A stretch of 64,000 nucleotides of DNA. Source: Actinomadura atramentaria DSM 43919. GTDB lineage: Bacteria; Actinomycetota; Actinomycetes; Streptosporangiales; Streptosporangiaceae. A program made the position numbers and the translations under genes. The stretch's first letter is position 1. Each line of letters starts with the position of its first letter. Below the pieces are notes generated by a model that did not search any database, was not told the DNA's origin, and saw only the letters and a program-made list of their open reading frames with translations. The stretch covers positions 310,001 to 374,000 of the forward strand of contig NZ_KB907208.1 of assembly GCF_000381885.1 (NCBI RefSeq), in the 5' to 3' direction. This document shows positions 8,897-17,608 of this stretch, one piece after another.

Positions 8897-9900
8897 CGGC
8901 CCGTCCCGGCGGCGCGGGCGGCCGGGGCGGCGCGGTGCGCGGCGGCCAGGCTGCGGCCGAGCCACAGCAGCGGCTCGACGACGTTGATCGGGTGGATCGT
9001 GCCGCGCACCCGGACCGCCTTGGACGACTCGGCCTCCGGCAGCAGGTTCTGGTAGTCGTCGCGGTCGAACCGGCCGACGCGCGGGTCCACGTAGAAGCCC
9101 ACCGCCGACGTCACGAAGAACCGGACCCGCTCCGGCCGGAAGTACTGGATGAGCGTGTTGTGGACGAGTTCGGCGTTGCCCGTCGCCGACACCCCGCACA
9201 GCGCGCGGAACAGGTCGCGCGCGTCTTCCTCCTCGACCTTGGGGAAGCCCAGCGGGTCGTCGGGGTCGACGGTGACGAGCCGGAGCTTCTCGGCGGTCTC
9301 CATGACGCGGATCTCGTCGAACTTGGTGATGCACACCGCGACGTGGTGCGGCAGCATGCCGTCCGCGAACTCCGGCGACTCCAGCATGCGGTTGGCGAGC
9401 TGCGACAGGACGCCGTGCAGGTAGTCGAACGCGTCCCCGTCCTCGAACTCGCGGACCGGGTCGAACAGGAACACGATCCCGCGGCTGTTCACCAGGTTGT
9501 CCACCAGCTCGCCGTGGACGCCCGCGTACCCGGAGTGCTCCTGGTCGAACAGCTCGCCGGACGGGTCGAGCAGGTCCAGCCCGATCCGGACGTCCTGCGG
9601 CGGCCGGCGGCGCAGCGCGAACCGCTTCGCCCGCTCCGCCGCCCCGACCAGGTACCACCGGTACCGCTCGATGCCGCGCGTCGCCGCCGGGAAGTGGCCC
9701 TGCGTCGCCAGCGACCCGGTCAGCCGGATCAGCGCGTCCGTGGACGGGCCGTTCGCGCCGACGACCTTCCAGCCGTCCTGCCGCCGGTTCAGCGCGATGT
9801 GCAGCGCCGCGAGGAACGTGGTCTTGCCGCTGCCCGGCGGCCCCCACATCGCGATGTTGTGCTCGGGCCGCGCCGGGGGCAGGCCGCGTTCCGGTTCCAT
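8893..9900 (-). CDS. P-loop GTPase of a GAP1-type system
   Basis: A 335-residue protein. The start was chosen at ATG 9900 because GAAGGAGA lies just upstream; a longer open frame upstream has no such site and overlaps the preceding gene. Walker A is GPPGSGKTT at residues 20-28. LDLLDPSGE fits the switch II/Walker B (DxxG) position, and ITKFDE fits the TKxD guanine-specificity motif. The sequence FLFDPVREF and the long helical C-terminus resemble TRAFAC-class GTPases found beside GAP1 proteins. No membrane segment is seen, so membrane attachment would come from the coupled GAP1 protein. It lies 32 bp after the vWA-like gene and overlaps the next gene by four bases. GTP rather than ATP specificity is inferred from TKxD. 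Confidence 0.82.
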   Translation of the reverse strand: MEPERGLPPARPEHNIAMWGPPGSGKTTFLAALHIALNRRQDGWKVVGANGPSTDALIRLTGSLATQGHFPAATRGIERYRWYLVGAAERAKRFALRRRPPQDVRIGLDLLDPSGELFDQEHSGYAGVHGELVDNLVNSRGIVFLFDPVREFEDGDAFDYLHGVLSQLANRMLESPEFADGMLPHHVAVCITKFDEIRVMETAEKLRLVTVDPDDPLGFPKVEEEDARDLFRALCGVSATGNAELVHNTLIQYFRPERVRFFVTSAVGFYVDPRVGRFDRDDYQNLLPEAESSKAVRVRGTIHPINVVEPLLWLGRSLAAAHRAAPAARAAGTGR

Positions 9901-9932
9901 GTGCGGGTCTCCTTCGATGGGCCGGGACCGCC

Positions 9933-11321
9933 TCAGGGCGTCCCGATGGGGAACGGAAGGCGCTGCGCGGCGGCGGGCGCCAGGCCCAGCGACGCGGCCA
10001 GCCGCCGCGCGTCCACGGCCGCGAGCGGGGCGGGGGCGTCGCGGCCGAGCTGCCGCCAGACGTCGTCGGCCTCCTCGGGCCGGTCGTGGATCGCGCCGAA
10101 CGCGATCCCGGGGTAGGTCCGCAGCGTCCCGAGCGCGCGCGCCCAGTCGTTGCGGGCGGGGCACGGCAGGATCTCCGACGGGTGGACGCGCGGCGGGAAC
10201 GGCGGCCGCGCGCCGAGCGCGAGCACCGCCGTGCGGACGTCCCGGCCGGGCGGCCCGAGCCGCCGCGCGACCTCGGTGAGCGCGCACTCCAGCGCGGCCG
10301 CGCGCGGGTAGCCGCGCGGCGGCGGGTCGCTGTGCGCGGCGGCGTCCAGCGCCTCCAGCGCCCGCGCCGCGCCGCCCTCCCAGATCCGGACGGCGACGGG
10401 CTCGTCGGGCGCGCGCCGCTCGAACGCGTGCGGGCCGTAGGTGAGGACGGACACCCGCAGCCGGTCGCGCAGGTCGTCGGCGGCGCTGGCGACGACCTGC
10501 TCGGCGCGGGCGAGGCGGTCGGCGTCGCGCTCGTCGCCGTCGCCCTGCTCGACGGCGACGACGAGGTGCGCGGCGGTGACGCGCGGCGGCATCCGGTCGG
10601 GGACGGACGCGACGAGCGCCTCCCACTCCCGCTCGTCGGGGACGACGGCAGCGTCGGCGTCGGGCAGCCGGAACCGGACCCGGCCGGGCCCGCGCAGCTC
10701 GGCGTCCAGGGTGTACCGGCCGGGCGCGAGCCGCACCGCGTCCTTCTTGACGAGGGAGTACCGCCGCTCCTTGCCGGACGCGACGACGGCGAGGACGGTG
10801 CCGTGCTCGTCGGCGACCTCCACGTCCACCGCGAGCGGGTTGGAGTCGCCGCGCCGCGCGCCGACCGGGAAGAGCTGCCGCGTGCCGAGGCCGAGCCGCC
10901 CCTCGGGGGTGGGGTTGAGCGTCACCAGGTCGTACCAGCGGGTCAGCGGCGTGTGGGCGATGACGTCGCGGAGCAGTTCGCCGAGCCGCACGTCGCTGCT
11001 GACGGCGACGGCGTGCGGGTGGGCGGCGCGCAGCGCGTCGAGGGCGGCGGCGCCGCGCGCGCCCTCGGGGAAGGTGTTGACGAGCAGCAGCCCGGTGGGC
11101 CGGGGCGTCCGGACGGCGCGCAGCAGCGCGTCATCGGTGGCCAGTTCGTCCCACGGGATGACGGGCCGGGACCGGCCGCGCGGGGTGTCGGCGGCGTCGC
11201 GGTGCAGGTCCCAGCGGACGAGCCCCTCGGCGGCGAGGTCGGCGACGAGCAGCGGACGCTCCCCGCTCAGGTCCGCGATGGCGGCGGCCGCGGCCTTGCG
11301 GACCTCGTCGGGTTCGATCAA
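9933..11321 (-). CDS. vWA-like protein, first gene of the GTPase operon
   Basis: A 462-residue protein. The start is set at TTG 11321-11319 because AAGGGAGGA (11339-11331) lies nine bases upstream; an in-frame GTG at 11390 lacks a comparable site. The N-terminal ~115 residues are unassigned. A beta-rich segment (about 150-220) contains PLAVDVEVADEHGTVLAV and LAPGRYTLDAEL and looks like a beta-sandwich. The C-terminal half (about 250-430) has a von Willebrand A-like layout: hydrophobic strand HLVVAVEQ, a following helix, LRVSVLTYG, a YPRAAALECALTEVARRL helix and TAVLALG. The usual DxSxS metal site is not present (EQGDG instead), so metal-dependent adhesion may be lost. Assignment to vWA is by pattern only. 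Its place at the head of the operon suggests a core subunit. Confidence 0.6.
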   Translation of the reverse strand: MIEPDEVRKAAAAAIADLSGERPLLVADLAAEGLVRWDLHRDAADTPRGRSRPVIPWDELATDDALLRAVRTPRPTGLLLVNTFPEGARGAAALDALRAAHPHAVAVSSDVRLGELLRDVIAHTPLTRWYDLVTLNPTPEGRLGLGTRQLFPVGARRGDSNPLAVDVEVADEHGTVLAVVASGKERRYSLVKKDAVRLAPGRYTLDAELRGPGRVRFRLPDADAAVVPDEREWEALVASVPDRMPPRVTAAHLVVAVEQGDGDERDADRLARAEQVVASAADDLRDRLRVSVLTYGPHAFERRAPDEPVAVRIWEGGAARALEALDAAAHSDPPPRGYPRAAALECALTEVARRLGPPGRDVRTAVLALGARPPFPPRVHPSEILPCPARNDWARALGTLRTYPGIAFGAIHDRPEEADDVWRQLGRDAPAPLAAVDARRLAASLGLAPAAAQRLPFPIGTP

Positions 11322-11400
11322 CGACGGTCGTCCTCCCTTGACGCGGGTGATTTCCGAACGCGCGAAAGCCTGACCGTCCGCACGGTCCACCAGTTACCGA

Positions 11401-11406
11401 ATTATC
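11401..11406 (-). promoter_or_regulatory. Candidate -10 element of the GTPase operon
   Basis: GATAAT on the minus strand, 80 bp upstream of the TTG start, is the only near-consensus -10 hexamer in the 227-bp divergent region 11322-11548. A partial -35 (TGTCAT) lies about 19 bp upstream of it. For the divergent DUF4407 gene, TAGGGT at 11503-11508 is a weaker candidate. Both are visual calls. Confidence 0.3.
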
Positions 11407-11548
11407 CTCCGGGGGTCTGTGGCGGATGACACACAATGGCCGGACATGGCCATCCCTATCGTCCCGGTCAGCGCGGCCCCTCGGCGGTGCTCGGGGCGCG
11501 TCTAGGGTGGAACCGGCCGCGCGGCCCCTGTTTCCTGGAGGGGAATGG

Positions 11549-13030
11549 ATGAAGGGCTTCCTGATCAACCTTTCCGGGGCCAGACCGGAGATCCTCGACA
11601 AGTGCCCGACCGAGCGCGGGAAATTCGAGGGCATCGGCGGCGCCGTGCTCATCACCAGCTCGCTCGCGGCCCTGTCGATGTGGTTCGCGCTGACGACGGC
11701 GGTCGGGCTGAACGCCGTGGTCTCGGTGGTGCCCGCGGCGGCGTGGGGTCTGGCGATCATGAGCCTGGACCGCTGGCTGGTGACGTCGATCCCCGCGGAC
11801 GGGGCGCGGCGGTGGCGGCTCGCGGTCCCGCGCATTCTCCTGGCGCTGCTGCTGGGGTTCGTCGTCTCGACGCCGCTGGTGCTCCAGATCTTCAAGTCCG
11901 AGATCGACGCGCAGATCACCGAGATCAAGCAGCACCGCGCGGACGACTTCCAGGCCCGCCAGCGGGACGGGGAGATCGGCAAGCAGGTCGTGTCGCTGCG
12001 CGGGCAGGTCGCCGCGCGGCAGAAGGTGGTCGACAGCAACGGGGACGTCCCGGTCGATCCGGCGACCGATCCGAAGGTCAAGGCCCTCACCGCCGAACGG
12101 GACAAACAGCAGCAGGAAACCACGAAGCTCTATAAAGAATGGCAGTGCCAGCTCTACGGCGGCGCGAACTGCCCGCGCAAGGGCGACGGCCCGCTCGCGC
12201 AGGCCAGTAAGAAGGCGTACGACGAGGCGCAGGGCCGCGTCAACGATCTCAACGCGCAGATCGACGCGCGCAAGAAGCAGCTCTCGTCCGACGACGAGCA
12301 GTCCAAGCGGGCGCGCGTCGACCAGGCCAAGCAGGACCTGCCGAAACTCCAGGAGCAACTGGACGCGGCCGTCCGGCGGCAGGCCGACCTGCAGCGCGCG
12401 TTCGACGCCGAGAACAAGGCGGACGGCGGCCTGCTCATCCGCCTTCAGGCGCTCGACCAGGCGTCCGGCAAGGACCTCACGCTGAACGGCGCGCGGCTGC
12501 TGCTGTTCCTGCTGTTCCTCGTCATCGAGTGCCTGCCGGTGTCGGTGAAGCTGATGCAGAAGCCGGGGAACTACGAGCGCGTCCTCGCGCTGGCGGCGCG
12601 GCGCGAGTACCAGGACGCGCGGGACAGCCTCAGCCCCGTCCCGACCGCGCACGGCGGGCACGCCGCGTCGTCGGTGCGCGACATCTGGACGCGCGACCGC
12701 GACGCGCCCGATCCCGCCGCGCCCGCCGCCGACGCCGAGAAGGCCGCGGCCGAGCCCGAGCGGCCGACGCGCGTCCAGGAGCCGTGGGACGAGACCGACC
12801 CGGCCGGGCCGCGCGGTTTCGACGTGCCGCGGCCCGCGCCGCCCGCCCGGCCCGCGGAGCGGATGAACGGCACCGCGACGCGGTACGACAGCGCGCCGCC
12901 CGCCGAGGAGCCGATCTCGCCCGACGACACGGCGCTGCGCGCGATGGACGCGGGCCGCGCCGACCGCGACGACGACCTGTCCGGCGACTCGGGCGGCATC
13001 GAGCTGTACCCCGACAACGACCCGTACTGA
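11549..13030 (+). CDS. DUF4407 membrane/coiled-coil protein
   Basis: A 493-residue protein; ATG 11549 follows GGAGGGG by five bases. Two hydrophobic segments lie at about 30-73, with SLDRW after them, a pattern typical of the DUF4407 family. A third is at about 92-114 and a fourth at about 312-335 (LLLFLLFLVIECLPV). Between helices three and four lie about 195 residues of charged, heptad-like sequence with a Cys pair (CQLYGGANC), probably an external coiled coil. The C-terminal 150 residues are Pro/Ala/Asp-rich and disordered, ending in LYPDNDPY. It is divergent from the GTPase operon and seven bases ahead of a kinase gene, so it could be a membrane scaffold or sensor of the same system (inference from position). 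The acidic Ser/Thr-containing tail is a plausible kinase substrate. Confidence 0.75.
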   Translation: MKGFLINLSGARPEILDKCPTERGKFEGIGGAVLITSSLAALSMWFALTTAVGLNAVVSVVPAAAWGLAIMSLDRWLVTSIPADGARRWRLAVPRILLALLLGFVVSTPLVLQIFKSEIDAQITEIKQHRADDFQARQRDGEIGKQVVSLRGQVAARQKVVDSNGDVPVDPATDPKVKALTAERDKQQQETTKLYKEWQCQLYGGANCPRKGDGPLAQASKKAYDEAQGRVNDLNAQIDARKKQLSSDDEQSKRARVDQAKQDLPKLQEQLDAAVRRQADLQRAFDAENKADGGLLIRLQALDQASGKDLTLNGARLLLFLLFLVIECLPVSVKLMQKPGNYERVLALAARREYQDARDSLSPVPTAHGGHAASSVRDIWTRDRDAPDPAAPAADAEKAAAEPERPTRVQEPWDETDPAGPRGFDVPRPAPPARPAERMNGTATRYDSAPPAEEPISPDDTALRAMDAGRADRDDDLSGDSGGIELYPDNDPY

Positions 13031-13037
13031 GCCGCCC

Positions 13038-14879
13038 GTGGTGGAACGCGTGGGACGCGATCGGCTGCTCAACGGCCGGTACCGGCTGCTGGACCGGCTC
13101 GGCACCGGCGGGATGGGCAGCGTGTGGTCGGCCGAGGACACCGTCCTCGGCCGGACCGTCGCGCTCAAGGAGCTGACGCACCACCTGTCGGGGCCGGACC
13201 TCGCCGAGCGGCGCGCGCGGGCGCTCCGCGAGGCGCGCGCGCTCGCCCAGGCGGAGGACCCGGCGATCGTCCAGATCTACGACGTGTTCGTCGAGCGGGA
13301 CGATCCGTGGCTGGTGATGCGTTACCTTTCCGGGCCTTCGCTGGCCGATCTCGTCGCGCAGGAGCCGCAGGACGAGTACAGCGTCGCCCGCATCGGGCTG
13401 CGCGTGCTGCGCGCGCTGACCGCCGCGCACGGGGCCGGGGTGCTGCACCGCGACGTCAAGCCCGCGAACATCCTGCTCGACGGGGCCGGGCTCGCGTACC
13501 TGGTCGACTTCGGCATCGCGCACATCAGCGGCGCGACGGCGCTGACGGCCGCGAACACCGTCCTCGGCACGTTGGAGTACATGGCGCCCGAACGCATCCG
13601 GGGCGAGGCGGTCGGGCCGCCGTCCGACCTGTGGTCGCTCGGGGTCACGCTGTTCTACGCGCTGGAGGGGCGGTCGCCGTTCCGGCCGGGCGGGGAGGAC
13701 GCCGCCGCGACGATCTGGGCGATCATGAGCGGGCCGGTGCCGCGCCCGGCCCGGCCGGGGCCGCTCGCGGACGCCGTCGCGGGGCTGCTGGAACGCGACC
13801 CGGACGCGCGGCTGCGCGCACCGGAACTGGACGCGGCACTCCGCGCGGCCCTCACGGCACGCCCCCGCACCCTCCCCGACCACGGACGGCCGGACCGGCG
13901 CGGGCCCGGATACCGGCCGCCTGACCCTTACGCGCCTGATCCCTACGCGCCCGACCCGTACGCGCAGGACGCCTACGCGCCGGACCGGCGCGCGCCCGAC
14001 CGCGCCTCCGACCGCCCGGCCGACCGCCGCGCGCCCGCGGACCGGACGCCGGACCGCCGCGCGCCGGACCGTGCGTCTGATCGTGCTTCGGGCCACCCGT
14101 CCGACCGCGCCTCCGACCGCCCGGCCGATCGCGCCCCCGGCCCGGCGTCCGACCGTCCCTCGGCGCGCGACCGTCGTTCGTCCGACGACCGCGCGGCCGG
14201 GCGCGCGCCGCGCCGGGGGCTGTCGGCGCGCGATCCGGGCGGGCGCGACGAACCCACGCGCGCCGCGCCGGCGCCCCGCGTCCCCGGCCCGTCGCCCGAC
14301 GCGGGCCGGATCGCGCGGGCCGTGCGGGGCCTGCCGCCCGCCGACGCCGCCGCCGAGCTGCGCCGCCGCCCGCCCGCCGTCGTCCGGGACGTCCTCGCGG
14401 GGCTCGGCCCGGCCGCCGGTCCCGTCCTGCTCGCGCTGCCCGGCGAGACCGCCGCGCAGGTCCTGGCCGTGTCGGGCCCCCGGACGGCGGCCGTCCTCCT
14501 GGACGCGATGGCACCCTGGCCGGACCGCGCCGCCCACGTCGTCCGGATGCTGTCCACGACGCACACCGCCCGCGCGTTCGGCTACCTGAGCGAGGCCGGG
14601 GCGGGCGCGCTCGCCGCCGCGATGCCGCCCCGCGACGCCGCCCGCGTCCTCGGCGGGACGGACCTGCGCGCGGCGGCGGCCGTCCTCGGCGCGCTCCCGG
14701 TCCCCGCCGCCGCGCGGATCGTGGACGCGATGGCGGTGCGGCAGGCGTGCGCGGTGCTCGGCTACGTCCCGTCCGACACGGTCGCGGCGATCGTGCGGGC
14801 GTCGGCGGGCGGGCGCGGCGACCGGCTGCTGGCCGGGCTGAGCGGCCCCGTCCGCACCCAGGTGCTGCGCCACCTCTGA
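13038..14879 (+). CDS. Ser/Thr protein kinase fused to MgtE_N/FliG-like helical repeats
   Basis: A 613-residue protein starting GTG 13038, seven bases after the DUF4407 stop; no clear ribosome site is seen, which suggests coupling. The kinase domain (about 8-270) has GTGGMG at 22-27, K44 in [12 protein letters not shown] at 138-145, DFG at 158-160 and EYMAPE. A low-complexity linker (about 295-395) carries DPYAP repeats followed by Asp/Arg/Pro/Ser dipeptides. The C-terminal ~200 residues are short helical repeats ([38 protein letters not shown]) like the MgtE N-terminal or FliG-type superhelix, normally a protein-docking or Mg-sensing module. No transmembrane helix is evident. I infer that this end docks to a partner in the GTPase/DUF4407 system. 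Confidence 0.85.
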   Translation: MVERVGRDRLLNGRYRLLDRLGTGGMGSVWSAEDTVLGRTVALKELTHHLSGPDLAERRARALREARALAQAEDPAIVQIYDVFVERDDPWLVMRYLSGPSLADLVAQEPQDEYSVARIGLRVLRALTAAHGAGVLHRDVKPANILLDGAGLAYLVDFGIAHISGATALTAANTVLGTLEYMAPERIRGEAVGPPSDLWSLGVTLFYALEGRSPFRPGGEDAAATIWAIMSGPVPRPARPGPLADAVAGLLERDPDARLRAPELDAALRAALTARPRTLPDHGRPDRRGPGYRPPDPYAPDPYAPDPYAQDAYAPDRRAPDRASDRPADRRAPADRTPDRRAPDRASDRASGHPSDRASDRPADRAPGPASDRPSARDRRSSDDRAAGRAPRRGLSARDPGGRDEPTRAAPAPRVPGPSPDAGRIARAVRGLPPADAAAELRRRPPAVVRDVLAGLGPAAGPVLLALPGETAAQVLAVSGPRTAAVLLDAMAPWPDRAAHVVRMLSTTHTARAFGYLSEAGAGALAAAMPPRDAARVLGGTDLRAAAAVLGALPVPAAARIVDAMAVRQACAVLGYVPSDTVAAIVRASAGGRGDRLLAGLSGPVRTQVLRHL

Positions 14880-14923
14880 CGCGGGGTACGTACCCGGACG
14901 AGGACGACACCGAGGGGGCGCGC

Positions 14924-15925
14924 ATGCGGGCGTGGGAGGTCGTGGAGCCGGGGCCGATCGAGGACGGGCCGCTGCGGCTCGTCGAGCGGCCGGCGCCCGA
15001 GCCGGGGCCGGGCGAGCTGCTGGTGCGCGTGCGGGCGTGCGGCGTGTGCCGCACGGACCTGCACGTCGCGGAGGGCGACCTGCCCGTTCGCAAACCGCGC
15101 GTGACGCCGGGCCACGAGGTCGTGGGCGAGGTCGCGGGGCTCGGCCCGGGCGCGGCCGGGTTCGCGGAAGGCGACCGCGTGGGCGTCGCGTGGCTCCGGC
15201 ACACCGACGGGACCTGCCGGTACTGCCGCCGGGGCGCGGAGAACCTGTGCCCGGCGTCGCGGTACACCGGCTGGGACGCGGACGGCGGGTACGCCGAGTA
15301 CACGACCGTCCCGGCGGCGTTCGCCTACCGGCTGCCCGCGGAGATCGGCGACGTCGCGCTCGCGCCGCTGCTGTGCGCGGGCATCATCGGGCACCACGCG
15401 CTGCGCCGCGCGTCACTGCCGCCGGGCGGGCGGCTCGGCCTGTACGGCTTCGGCGGCAGCGCCCACCTGTGCGCGCAGGTCGCGCTGGCCGAGGGCGCGA
15501 CGGTCCACGTCCTCACGCGCGGCGACGCGGCGCGGGAACTCGCCCTCTCGCTCGGCGCCGCGTCGGCCCGCGACGCCTACGACGCCCCGCCGGAGCCGCT
15601 GGACGCGGCGATCCTCTTCGCGCCCGCCGGCGAACTCGTCCCGGTCGCCCTCCAGGCCCTCGACCGCGGCGGCGTCCTGGCCGTCGCGGGTATCCACCTG
15701 AGCGACGTCCCGCCGCTGAACTACGAACGCGACCTCTTCTACGAGCGCGAACTGCGCACGGTCACGTCGAACACCCGCGAGGACGGCCGCGAGTTCCTGG
15801 CCCTCGCCGCCCGCCACGACGTCCGCGCCACGACCCGCACGTACCCCCTCGAATCCGCCCAAGAAGCCCTTCAGGACCTCAAGGCGGGCCGCTTCCCCGG
15901 CGCCGCCGTCCTCACCACGGACTGA
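14924..15925 (+). CDS. Zinc-dependent alcohol dehydrogenase family protein
   Basis: A 333-residue medium-chain dehydrogenase; ATG 14924 follows GAGGGGG. The catalytic zinc site is seen as CGVCRTDLH and GHEVVGEV. The structural zinc site keeps cysteines around CRYC and NLCPAS, somewhat reduced compared with the classical CxxCxxCx7C. The nucleotide-binding [10 protein letters not shown] motif lies mid-protein. It most resembles the AdhA/propanol-preferring group; the substrate cannot be predicted. It stands 44 bp after the kinase gene, in the same direction, but its function suggests it is unrelated to that system. It converges on the sigma-factor gene with 21 bp between stops. Confidence 0.85.
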   Translation: MRAWEVVEPGPIEDGPLRLVERPAPEPGPGELLVRVRACGVCRTDLHVAEGDLPVRKPRVTPGHEVVGEVAGLGPGAAGFAEGDRVGVAWLRHTDGTCRYCRRGAENLCPASRYTGWDADGGYAEYTTVPAAFAYRLPAEIGDVALAPLLCAGIIGHHALRRASLPPGGRLGLYGFGGSAHLCAQVALAEGATVHVLTRGDAARELALSLGAASARDAYDAPPEPLDAAILFAPAGELVPVALQALDRGGVLAVAGIHLSDVPPLNYERDLFYERELRTVTSNTREDGREFLALAARHDVRATTRTYPLESAQEALQDLKAGRFPGAAVLTTD

Positions 15926-15946
15926 CGACGGCCGCGTCCTGCGGGG

Positions 15947-16834
15947 TCAGGGGTCCTCGGTGACGCCGTTGAGCTTGTCGGGGTTGAGGACCGTGTAGAC
16001 GCCCGCGACCGTCGAGCCGTCCTCGCTCAGGTCCAGCACCATGACCGCGAACGGCGCGTCGTGGTCGAACAGCACCGCCGAGGGGTCGCCGTTGACGGTG
16101 CGGTACCGGACGTCCACGTCCTCGGCGACGCGCCGCGCGGCGACGCCCGCGATGACCCGCGCGACGTTCCCGCGCCCCCGCACCGGCCGCAGCGCCGACC
16201 GCGCCTTGCCGCCGCCGTCCGACCACAGCACGACGTCCGGCGCGAGCAGTTCCAGCAGCGCCGCCAGGTCCCCGCCGAGCGCCGCCGCGATGAACCGCTC
16301 GGTCACCCGCCGCTGGAGCCGCCGGTCCGTCGAGTACCGGGGCCGCCGCGCCCGGACGTGCTCGCGCGCCCGGTGCGCGAGCTGCCGCACCGCCGACGGG
16401 GACCGCTCCAGGATCTCCGCGATCTCCGCGTGCGCGTAGCCGAACACCTCGTTGAGGACGAACACAGCCCGCTCCAGCGGCGTCAGCGTCTCCAGCACCA
16501 CCAGCAGCGCCATCGACACCGCCTCGACGCGCTCGGCGGTGTCGTCCCCGGTGACGACCGGCTCCGGCAGCCACGGCCCGACATAGGTCTCCCGCCGCCG
16601 GTGGACGCTCGACTGCCGCGCCAGCGCCGTGTTCACCGCGACCCGCACCAGGTACGCGCGCGGGTTCCCGATCTCCGCCGCGCCGGGCGCGGAGCACCGC
16701 GCCGCCCACGCCAGCCACGCGTCCTGCAGCACGTCCTCGGTGTCGGCGACGCTGCCGAGCAGGTTGTAGACGACCGAGAACAGCAGCTCGCGGTGCGCGG
16801 CGAACGCCTCGACGGCGGTGTCGTCGACGGTCAT
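15947..16834 (-). CDS. ECF41-family RNA polymerase sigma factor (SigJ-like)
   Basis: A 295-residue protein; the ATG at 16834 is preceded by GGGAGG. Sigma region 2 is at about 10-75 (YNLLGSVADTEDVLQDAWLAW) and region 4 at about 115-165 (LTPLERAVFVLNEVFGYAHAEIA). The linker has YVGPWLPEP, and the SnoaL-like C-terminal domain (about 175-295) ends in the NPDKL motif; both are signatures of ECF41. In that group the C-terminal domain replaces an anti-sigma factor and modulates activity. The gene is divergent from the hemerythrin-MFS pair, and sigma factors of this group commonly control the adjacent divergent operon and themselves. See the repeats at 16886-16935. Confidence 0.9.
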   Translation of the reverse strand: MTVDDTAVEAFAAHRELLFSVVYNLLGSVADTEDVLQDAWLAWAARCSAPGAAEIGNPRAYLVRVAVNTALARQSSVHRRRETYVGPWLPEPVVTGDDTAERVEAVSMALLVVLETLTPLERAVFVLNEVFGYAHAEIAEILERSPSAVRQLAHRAREHVRARRPRYSTDRRLQRRVTERFIAAALGGDLAALLELLAPDVVLWSDGGGKARSALRPVRGRGNVARVIAGVAARRVAEDVDVRYRTVNGDPSAVLFDHDAPFAVMVLDLSEDGSTVAGVYTVLNPDKLNGVTEDP

Positions 16835-16885
16835 GGGCGCCTCCCTGGGGTCGTGCCTCGCTGACAAGAGGGGCGGCGCGCCCCG

Positions 16886-16935
16886 GAATGTGACATCGGA
16901 AGCCGCGAATGTGACGTGTCCCTCAACGTGTCACG
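16886..16935. promoter_or_regulatory. Repeated TGTGAC/GTCACA motifs between sigma factor and hemerythrin genes
   Basis: GAATGTGAC occurs at 16886-16894 and again at 16907-16915, exactly 21 bp apart. An inverted copy TGTCACG is at 16929-16935. ECF41 promoters are known for a TGTCACA-type -35 element, so these may be -35 elements on both strands (two reading toward the sigma gene, one toward the hemerythrin gene). CGTC at 16948-16951 could be the -10 of the rightward one, but its 12-bp spacer is shorter than expected. Confidence 0.45.
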
Positions 16936-17014
16936 TTCCCGGCCGCGCGTCCCCTCTCCATTGGCGTCACGGGTCCACCGGCCCGTGCTCCGCGAACCGA
17001 TGAGGACAACCCGC

Positions 17015-17608
17015 ATGATCGACACCTCGATGATGTACGCCGTCCACGACGCCTTCCAGCGGGACGCCGACCGCCTCGCCGCCCTGGCCCGGCGCGAGCC
17101 GCGCTCGGCCCGCGCGGTCTGGCCGCGCCTCACCCGCTTCCTGCACATCCACCACACCGCCGAGGACACGCATCTGTGGCCGATCCTGCGCGACCGTGTC
17201 GCGGGCGGCCCCGGCGCAACCGTCCTGGACCGGATGGAGGCCGAGCACGCCGGGCTCACCGTCCTGCTCGGCGCGGCGGCCGGCGCGCTCGCCGCCGCCG
17301 AACCCCCGCCCGACCTGGCCGAGCACGCCGACCGGCTCGCCGCCGCCCTCACCGACCACTGCGACCACGAGGAGGAGCAGGCGCTCCCGCTCGTCCAGGA
17401 GCATCTGACGCCCGGCGAGTGGCGCGCGTTCGGCGATGAGCAGCGGCGGCGGCTCGGCGCGGGCATCGCGACGTTCCTGCCGTGGGTCCTCGACGGCGCG
17501 GACGCCCCGACGCGCCGGGCCGTCCTCGGCACGCTCCCGCCGCCCGCCCGCGTCCTGTACCGCGCGGTGCTGCGGCCGTCCTACGCCGCCCGGGAGGCCG
17601 TCCGATGA
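17015..17608 (+). CDS. Hemerythrin-domain protein
   Basis: A 197-residue protein; ATG 17015 was chosen because GAGGA lies eight bases upstream, although ATG 17000 is also in frame. His and acidic residues typical of an HHE di-iron site are seen in FLHIHHTAEDTHLW, EAEHAGL and DHCDHEEEQALPLV. Such proteins bind O2 or NO or sense oxidative conditions. Its stop overlaps the ATG of the MFS gene (ATGA). Position divergent from an ECF41 sigma factor suggests joint induction with the exporter under redox or chemical stress (inference). Confidence 0.82.
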   Translation: MIDTSMMYAVHDAFQRDADRLAALARREPRSARAVWPRLTRFLHIHHTAEDTHLWPILRDRVAGGPGATVLDRMEAEHAGLTVLLGAAAGALAAAEPPPDLAEHADRLAAALTDHCDHEEEQALPLVQEHLTPGEWRAFGDEQRRRLGAGIATFLPWVLDGADAPTRRAVLGTLPPPARVLYRAVLRPSYAAREAVR

